Shown: positions 59,210 through 64,000 of the stretch, one piece after another
Numbering within the stretch: the stretch's first letter is position 1
Layout: each line of letters begins with the position of its first letter
NCBI RefSeq assembly: GCF_016429015.1
Contig: NZ_JAELTU010000022.1
Coordinates: 1-64,000 of the forward strand
DNA length: 64,000 nucleotides
Source of the DNA: Rhizobium sp. ASV20
Lineage (GTDB): Bacteria; Pseudomonadota; Alphaproteobacteria; Rhizobiales; Rhizobiaceae
Reading direction: 5' to 3'
Notes under the pieces: model-generated
The model's database searches: none
What the model saw: the letters and a program-made list of their open reading frames with translations, nothing else
What the model was told of the DNA's origin: nothing
Made by a program: the position numbers and the translations under genes

Positions 59210-60690
59210 TCGTATTGCTCCCTGTAGCGGCGGACGATGTAGAGCGCATAGACGTTCAGGCAGAGCGTCAGGCAAAACAGGGTGATGCCGAGGGCGAAGG
59301 CGACCAGCGTCTGCGGTGAGGTGAACTCCAGATCGCCGGTCAGCTGGTTGACGATCTTTACCGTCACCGTCGTCATCGGCTCGAAGGGATCGAACTGCAT
59401 GCGCGCCGCGACGCCGGCTGCCAGCACGACGATCATCGTCTCTCCGACAGCGCGCGATGCCGTCATCAGGAGCGCACCGACGATACCGGGAAGCGCTGCC
59501 GGCAGGAGGACGCGCTTCACCGTTTCGGAGCGCGTTGCGCCAAGCCCGAGCGAACCGTCACGCAACGAGCGCGGGACCGCCATGATGATGTCATCCGATA
59601 GCGACGAGACATAGGGGATCAACATCACGCCCATGACGAAGCCGGCGGTCAGAACGCTCTGCGCCTCGATGAAGCTCGTGAAGCTGCCTGTCATCAGGCC
59701 GTTGATCTCTGCCGAAATGTCTCTGAGGAAAGGTCCGACCGTGACGAGGGCGAAGAAGCCGTAAACGATCGTCGGAATGCCCGCCAGCACCTCAAGCATC
59801 GGCTTTGCGATGGAGCGCACGCGGGCCGAGGCATATTCGGCCATGTAGATCGCCGCAAACAAGCCGATCGGCACGGCAAAGAGCATGGCGACCAGGCCAA
59901 TATAGATCGTGCCGGCCAGCAACGGGATCAAGCCAAAGGTTCCAGATGTCTGCGTGCCTGCGCCCGTGAAACGCGGATCCCAGACCGTGCCGAAGAAGAA
60001 CTCCGCTGCAGGCACCATGCTGAAGAAACGCGCGGCTTCCGACAGCATCGAGATCACAATGCCCACAGTCGTCAGCACAGCGATGGAGGATGCAATGATC
60101 AGTGCCCCGAGAATGACCTGCTCGACACGATTGCGGGCACGAAAACGGGGAGCGATGGCACGCAGGCCATAGGTCGCGCATAGCAGCGACAGCAGGATCG
60201 CCGATACGCTCATGACGATCCGGCTGATTTCGCGCAGGCCATTATATTTGTTGGCCGCATCGACCATGTAGCCGGTCGGGCGGACTGCCAGCGGCACACC
60301 CTTCTGTGCCAGCAGCAATTGCAGATCGGCGGTGCCGTTGGCGACCTCCGTCAACTCCTGGCCACTGAGAAGGCGCATGCCGTGCGCAATGCTGCGCACC
60401 ATGCCGTAGCTGAGATTGAGTTCCGCGCGCGGGAGGATTTTCACCTCCTCCGGAAAGGACTTGATCACCACGCGATCGATCACTTCGGGGCTCGCAATCG
60501 ACCAGACGCAAACGAGCGCCAGTGCCGGAAGCACAGCCCATATGGCCGCATAGGCGCCGTGATAGCCATGCCGGGAATGCATCGAGGAAGACCTGCCGCC
60601 CGACGACAACGCGGCAGCCCTCACCCGCCCCAGCACGAAGGCAAAGGCGCCGATGACCGACACGCATAGCAGCAGCAGTGACACACTCAT
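59206..60690 (-). CDS. pstC: phosphate ABC transporter permease (long form)
   Basis: 494 residues from ATG at 60688-60690; an ATG six codons upstream lies right beside its ribosome site and is less likely. It is longer than E. coli PstC (319) through an N-terminal extension with two extra helices (VSLLLLCVSVIGAFAFVLGRVRAA and GAYAAIWAVLPALALVCVWSI) and a periplasmic domain to about residue 160. The core has EQVILGALIIASSIAVLTTVGIVISM, FFSMVPAAEFFFGTVWDPRF, and the contact loop LGATRSETVKRVLLPAALPGIVGALLMTASRAVGETM. With PstA it forms the phosphate path. It starts 75 bases after pstS. Confidence 0.95.
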   Translation of the reverse strand: MSVSLLLLCVSVIGAFAFVLGRVRAAALSSGGRSSSMHSRHGYHGAYAAIWAVLPALALVCVWSIASPEVIDRVVIKSFPEEVKILPRAELNLSYGMVRSIAHGMRLLSGQELTEVANGTADLQLLLAQKGVPLAVRPTGYMVDAANKYNGLREISRIVMSVSAILLSLLCATYGLRAIAPRFRARNRVEQVILGALIIASSIAVLTTVGIVISMLSEAARFFSMVPAAEFFFGTVWDPRFTGAGTQTSGTFGLIPLLAGTIYIGLVAMLFAVPIGLFAAIYMAEYASARVRSIAKPMLEVLAGIPTIVYGFFALVTVGPFLRDISAEINGLMTGSFTSFIEAQSVLTAGFVMGVMLIPYVSSLSDDIIMAVPRSLRDGSLGLGATRSETVKRVLLPAALPGIVGALLMTASRAVGETMIVVLAAGVAARMQFDPFEPMTTVTVKIVNQLTGDLEFTSPQTLVAFALGITLFCLTLCLNVYALYIVRRYREQYE

Positions 60691-60764
60691 ACCAATTCCC
60701 CGGCCCATTCCTCGGCCAACGTCGGCGCGCCCGAAGACTGCCCCGACGCATAGTCCTTACGCAC

Positions 60765-61799
60765 TCACATGATCTTTCCGTCCGCAAAGTCCTTGCGGAT
60801 CTGGTCGCGTTCAGCATCCGGCGCGGGCACGAGGCCATATTCGGCCAGCGGGCTATCCGGCCCGATCATCTGATCGCTGGTGAAGAAATCGACATATTCC
60901 TTGAGGCCTGGGATAACGCCCAGATGCGCCTTCTTGACGTAGAAGAACAAGGGACGCGAGACCGGATAAGTGCCGTCGGCGATCGTCTGACCGGAGGGCA
61001 CGATATCGCTGACGGTGGCGACCTTCAGCTTGTCCGCGTTGTTCTGATAGAAATAAAGGCCGAAGACGCCGATGCCATGCTTGTTGGCGTTGATGCGCGC
61101 CAGCGTCTCGGGATAGTCGCCGTCGATATCGACCGCCAGACCATCCTTGCGCACGGCAATGCACTTCTTCGCCTGCTGGTCGGCATCCTGGATCGCAGCC
61201 TTGATGACGTCGAGCGCACCTGAAGCCTTGCAGCCGGCGGCAAGCACGCGCTCCTCGAAGACCTCGCGGGTGCCGTGCTTCTCGCCCGGGATATAAGCGG
61301 CGATTTCAAAATCCGGCAGCGACGGGTTGATCTGCGACCACTTCTTGTAGGGATTGGCAACCAGCTTGCCGTCGACGACGACTTCAGCTGCCAGCGCCTT
61401 GTAGAGATCGGCGGGTACGAACTTGATGTCCGGGTTGCTCTTGTCAAAGGCGAAGACGATGCCGTCATAGCCGATCTTGATCTGCTGGATATCGGCGACA
61501 CCGGCCGCCTTGCAGGCACCGATTTCGCTATCCTTGATCGGACGCGACGCATTGGCGATATCGATGGTGTCGGTGCCGACGCCCTTGCAGAATTCCTTGA
61601 GGCCGGCGCCCGAGCCGCCGGATTCGACGATCGGCGTCTTGAAGCTGGTGTGGGTCTCGCCGAAATTTTCGGCAACGATCTTGGCATAGGGGAATACGGT
61701 AGACGAACCGGAAATCTGAATCTGGTCGCGGGCCACGGCAGCGCCGGCAAAAGCGGCGGATGCGACCAGCGCGAGAATAGACAATTTCAACGCGTTCAT
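60765..61799 (-). CDS. pstS: periplasmic phosphate-binding protein
   Basis: 344 residues. The signal peptide is MNALKLSILALVASAAFAGAAVA, then RDQIQISGSSTVFPYAKIVAENFG with the phosphate-binding GSSTV loop, and ESGGSGAGLKEFCKG and DIANASRPIKDSEI as further ligands. The C-terminal part (PLFFYVKKAHLGVIPGLKEYVDFFTSD) is the usual closing region. It captures phosphate in the periplasm for PstCAB. It heads the pst operon, and a three-unit PHO box lies about 100 bases upstream. Confidence 0.96.
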   Translation of the reverse strand: MNALKLSILALVASAAFAGAAVARDQIQISGSSTVFPYAKIVAENFGETHTSFKTPIVESGGSGAGLKEFCKGVGTDTIDIANASRPIKDSEIGACKAAGVADIQQIKIGYDGIVFAFDKSNPDIKFVPADLYKALAAEVVVDGKLVANPYKKWSQINPSLPDFEIAAYIPGEKHGTREVFEERVLAAGCKASGALDVIKAAIQDADQQAKKCIAVRKDGLAVDIDGDYPETLARINANKHGIGVFGLYFYQNNADKLKVATVSDIVPSGQTIADGTYPVSRPLFFYVKKAHLGVIPGLKEYVDFFTSDQMIGPDSPLAEYGLVPAPDAERDQIRKDFADGKIM

Positions 61800-61896
61800 A
61801 TTGAATCCTCCCTGACGGGCTAAAAGAGCACGACGGCGAGCGGTACACCCACCAGTTTCAGCGCTTCTTTCTTACCGGCCAAAGCACCGCCCTTTT

Positions 61897-61925
61897 ATGT
61901 CAGGCGAGTGAAACAATTATGACAG
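61897..61925 (-). promoter_or_regulatory. PHO box (three units) before pstS
   Basis: On the minus strand three 7-base units, CTGTCAT, GTTTCAC and CTGACAT, repeat at 11-base spacing (AATT and TCGC between). The consensus unit is CTGTCAT. They lie about 98-126 bases before the pstS ATG and 60 bases after the phoR stop. PhoB binds such direct repeats upstream of -10. Confidence 0.85.
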
Positions 61926-61985
61926 TCTATCTCTTTGAAAATTATAGGCTAAATCTCACCCGGAATCGAGGATTCGCAACGACTT

Positions 61986-63209
61986 TCAGAAGCGGACGGT
62001 AAAGTCGGTTCCCTTCCCAACTTCCGACTTGACGATCAACCTTGCGCGGTGACGGGTCAGAATGTGCTTGACGATGGCAAGCCCAAGGCCGGTGCCCTTC
62101 TTCGAGCGGCTGTCCTCAACATTGACGCGATAAAAGCGCTCGGTCAGCCGCGGTACATGCTCGGCCGGTATTCCCGGCCCCTTGTCGGAAATGACGACGG
62201 CGACTGCCTGACCCGGCTCGTTCAAAAGCGAAACCTCGACCGACTTGCCTTCCTGGCCATACTTGCAGGCATTCTCGATCAGATTTTCGAAAACCTGCAC
62301 CAGCTCGTCGCGGTCGCCCAGCACCTCCACCTTGTCGTCGGGCATATGCAGGTTGATCGTCACGTCGAGATCGCCGGCGAGCGGCGCCAACGAGTCCCGC
62401 ACGTGGCCGAGCAGCGGCACGAGATCGACCTTCTGATCCGGCGCGATGTGCGACTTCAGCTCCAGCCGCGAGAGCGACAGAAGATCATCGACCAGCCGGC
62501 TCATGCGGGTCGTCTGATCGAACATGATGCCAAGGAAACGTTGCTGGGCTTTCGGGTCCGATTTGGCAGGGCCCTGGATGGTCTCGATGAAGCCTCTCAG
62601 CGAAGCCAGCGGCGTACGCAGCTCATGACTGGCATTCGCGACGAAGTCGGACCGCATACGATCGATGTGGCGCAGCTCCGATATGTCGCGGAAGGACAGC
62701 AGGAAGAAGGTGCCGGTTTCGACCTCGGCCTGCTGCAGATCGATCGGCGCGATGCGCACGATGTAGACGCGCTCCGACGGTAGCCGCTCGGAATGCTCGA
62801 TCTGGTTCGGTGTGTTGGTCGCGATGGTCTCGCGAACCATGTCGAGCAGGCCGGGGGATCGCAGCTTCGACGAGATATGCGCTCCGATCGGGAAGGCACC
62901 GAAAGCCTTTTCGACCGCGGCGTTCTGCACCAGCACCGATGCCTCGCGATCAATGATCAAGACAGGAACATCAAGTGCCGAAAGACCCGCGAAGGCAGCG
63001 TGCATGGCAGCCTCCGGATCGGCCGGCGCTGGCCCTGCCTGGGCTGGCACGGCGACCCGCTGGACCAGCGGTTGGCGGATGAGCGCGACAATCACGGCAA
63101 CGGCCCAGATCCAGAACACGACGCCGGTATGGATGCCTTCAATGAGCGCAAGCGCCGCAATCAGCGTCGCCAGAATCAGGATGGCGCTCTCCTGCCGCAA
63201 CCGCACCAT
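61986..63209 (-). CDS. phoR: phosphate regulon sensor histidine kinase
   Basis: 407 residues from ATG at 63207-63209 with AGGAAG upstream; a TTG 11 codons earlier lacks a ribosome site. Two N-terminal hydrophobic segments (ESAILILATLIAALALI, GVVFWIWAVAVIVALI) anchor it without a large periplasmic domain. A PAS domain follows (DVPVLIIDREASVLVQNAAVEKAFG), then the dimerisation helix with phosphohistidine ANASHELRTPLASLRGFIETIQG, and the ATPase boxes NLIENACKYGQEG, DKGPGIPAEHV, KKGTGLGLAIVKH. It phosphorylates PhoB. Its signal probably comes from the Pst/PhoU complex rather than from a sensor domain. It lies upstream of pstS, as in other rhizobia. Confidence 0.94.
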   Translation of the reverse strand: MVRLRQESAILILATLIAALALIEGIHTGVVFWIWAVAVIVALIRQPLVQRVAVPAQAGPAPADPEAAMHAAFAGLSALDVPVLIIDREASVLVQNAAVEKAFGAFPIGAHISSKLRSPGLLDMVRETIATNTPNQIEHSERLPSERVYIVRIAPIDLQQAEVETGTFFLLSFRDISELRHIDRMRSDFVANASHELRTPLASLRGFIETIQGPAKSDPKAQQRFLGIMFDQTTRMSRLVDDLLSLSRLELKSHIAPDQKVDLVPLLGHVRDSLAPLAGDLDVTINLHMPDDKVEVLGDRDELVQVFENLIENACKYGQEGKSVEVSLLNEPGQAVAVVISDKGPGIPAEHVPRLTERFYRVNVEDSRSKKGTGLGLAIVKHILTRHRARLIVKSEVGKGTDFTVRF

Positions 63210-63488
63210 CAACTTCCTGACAATTGACCATTCGTCTTCCAACTGCGCCCGTCCCTTCGCCTGCCATCATGGAATGCTGGATTCCGCCTCTTATCCGCGA
63301 TTCATGACAGAAGTATTCGGCTCTATCCACAGAAGGCGAAAACTGACGAAAATAAATGTAGCCGGCAAAAGGAGGAAAAAGCAAAAGGGTTGAAACCATT
63401 GGATAAAAGCGCCAACTTGCCGGAAGAGTATTTGCCGCGTTTCTGCGGCAAGGCTAGCAAAGCGTTAACGACCGAGGAGCCGGACCAT

Positions 63489-64000
63489 ATGGGAGAGGAA
63501 GTCAAAAGCCGCGCGGTAGAGCTGGATATTCGGGGGACCAAGCGGCTATTCGACGTCGACGACCCCGTGTTGCCGAGCTGGATCGATGATGAGGCGCTGA
63601 CCTCGGGCAACTATCCCTACAAGAAGAAGCTCAAGGAAGAAGAGTATCTGGACGAGCTGAAGGCGCTGCAGATCGAGCTCATCAAGGTGCAGTTCTGGCT
63701 TCAGGCGACGGGCAAACGGGTGATGGCGCTGTTCGAAGGGCGCGACGCCGCCGGCAAGGGCGGCTCGATCGCGGCGACATCGGCCCACATGAACCCTCGC
63801 CTGGCGCGTGTCGTGGCGCTGACCAAGCCGACGGACCGTGAGGCCGGGCAATGGTATTTCCAGCGCTATGTCGCGCAATTCCCGACGGCCGGCGAATTCG
63901 TGCTGTTCGACCGCTCCTGGTATAACCGCGCCGGCGTCGAGCCGATCATGGGCTTCTGCACGCCGAAACAATACGAGCAGTTCCTGAAGCAGGCGCCGCA
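63489..64000 (+). CDS. ppk2: polyphosphate kinase 2 family protein (3' part outside window)
   Basis: The first 170 or so residues lie inside the window. From ATG 63489 (GAGGAG nine bases upstream) the sequence runs through the PPK2 N-terminal arm [17 protein letters not shown] and [51 protein letters not shown] (Walker [10 protein letters not shown]), then [45 protein letters not shown] with the Walker B-like [15 protein letters not shown]2 transfers phosphate between polyphosphate and nucleoside diphosphates. It is divergent from phoR, fitting phosphate metabolism. The frame is open 30 codons further upstream to a TTG at 63399, so the start is uncertain. Confidence 0.9.
   Translation, partial: MGEEVKSRAVELDIRGTKRLFDVDDPVLPSWIDDEALTSGNYPYKKKLKEEEYLDELKALQIELIKVQFWLQATGKRVMALFEGRDAAGKGGSIAATSAHMNPRLARVVALTKPTDREAGQWYFQRYVAQFPTAGEFVLFDRSWYNRAGVEPIMGFCTPKQYEQFLKQAP

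Noticed and set aside
57824..59227. A 467-codon plus-strand open frame
   Set aside because: Antisense of pstA; charged and His-rich as expected from a shadow frame.
1..64000. CRISPR arrays, insertion sequences, prophage or toxin-antitoxin modules
   Set aside because: No regularly spaced repeats, no transposase, integrase or phage structural proteins were seen in the translations.

Overview
The window is a stretch of alphaproteobacterial chromosome, almost certainly Rhizobiaceae (Rhizobium or a close relative). The evidence is high GC with dense tRNA-like gene packing, a podJ homologue beside a beta-oxidation operon, eukaryote-type glutamine synthetase II next to a DUF2735 gene, a GcrA cell-cycle regulator with GANTC (CcrM) sites in its promoter, a SAM-II riboswitch before metZ, and a phoR-pstSCAB-phoU-phoB cluster. 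These assignments come from reading the proteins and motifs; no database search was run. I see no prophage, insertion sequence, CRISPR array, toxin-antitoxin pair or integrated element.

Layout. 1-7.8 kb: a 3-hydroxyisobutyryl-CoA hydrolase-like fragment, a GMC oxidoreductase and a complete Liv-type branched-chain ABC importer, divergent from a LysR regulator. 7.8-13 kb: galE, an aminotransferase, mscL, and a TetR regulator divergent from an MFS exporter. 13-18.4 kb: a three-gene fatty-acid oxidation operon (acyl-CoA dehydrogenase, thiolase, FadB-like protein) behind a perfect palindrome. 18.9-24.6 kb: podJ, then a TauE/SafE permease coupled to a TIGR02186-type membrane protein. 24.6-29 kb: HxlR regulator divergent from a RibD-C reductase, then pdeM and an Lhr-like helicase of the ligase-associated repair system. 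29-32.5 kb: Rrf2 regulator plus AhpD-like protein, glnII with a sigma-54 promoter, DUF2735, YitT.

32.5-41.5 kb: methyltransferase, small membrane protein, CAP lipoprotein, MATE exporter, pyrD, DUF952, a secreted protein, a LexA-like S24 regulator, a membrane-tethered SNase-like protein, a TerB protein and a periplasmic binding protein. 41.9-46.7 kb: a chemoreceptor with a CheR/CheB-type tail, MFS/LysR divergent pair, VOC protein, tRNA-Gly(CCC). 46.9-49.4 kb: a tandem-domain dCTP deaminase and riboswitch-controlled metZ. 49.5-54.5 kb: an orphan DnaB-like ATPase, apaG, hslO, argF, argD. 54.9-64 kb: gcrA, then the phosphate regulon phoB-phoU-pstBACS-phoR read on the minus strand, and a PPK2 polyphosphate kinase running off the end.

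The most rewarding content is regulatory: four GANTC sites in 37 bases at the gcrA promoter with one between -35 and -10; a SAM-II aptamer whose 3' strand can switch between aptamer and anti-terminator; a three-unit PHO box before pstS; and several divergent regulator/target pairs with clear inverted repeats. The most interesting proteins are the dCTP deaminase-like protein with complementary half-sites, the membrane SNase-like protein and the chemoreceptor tail.
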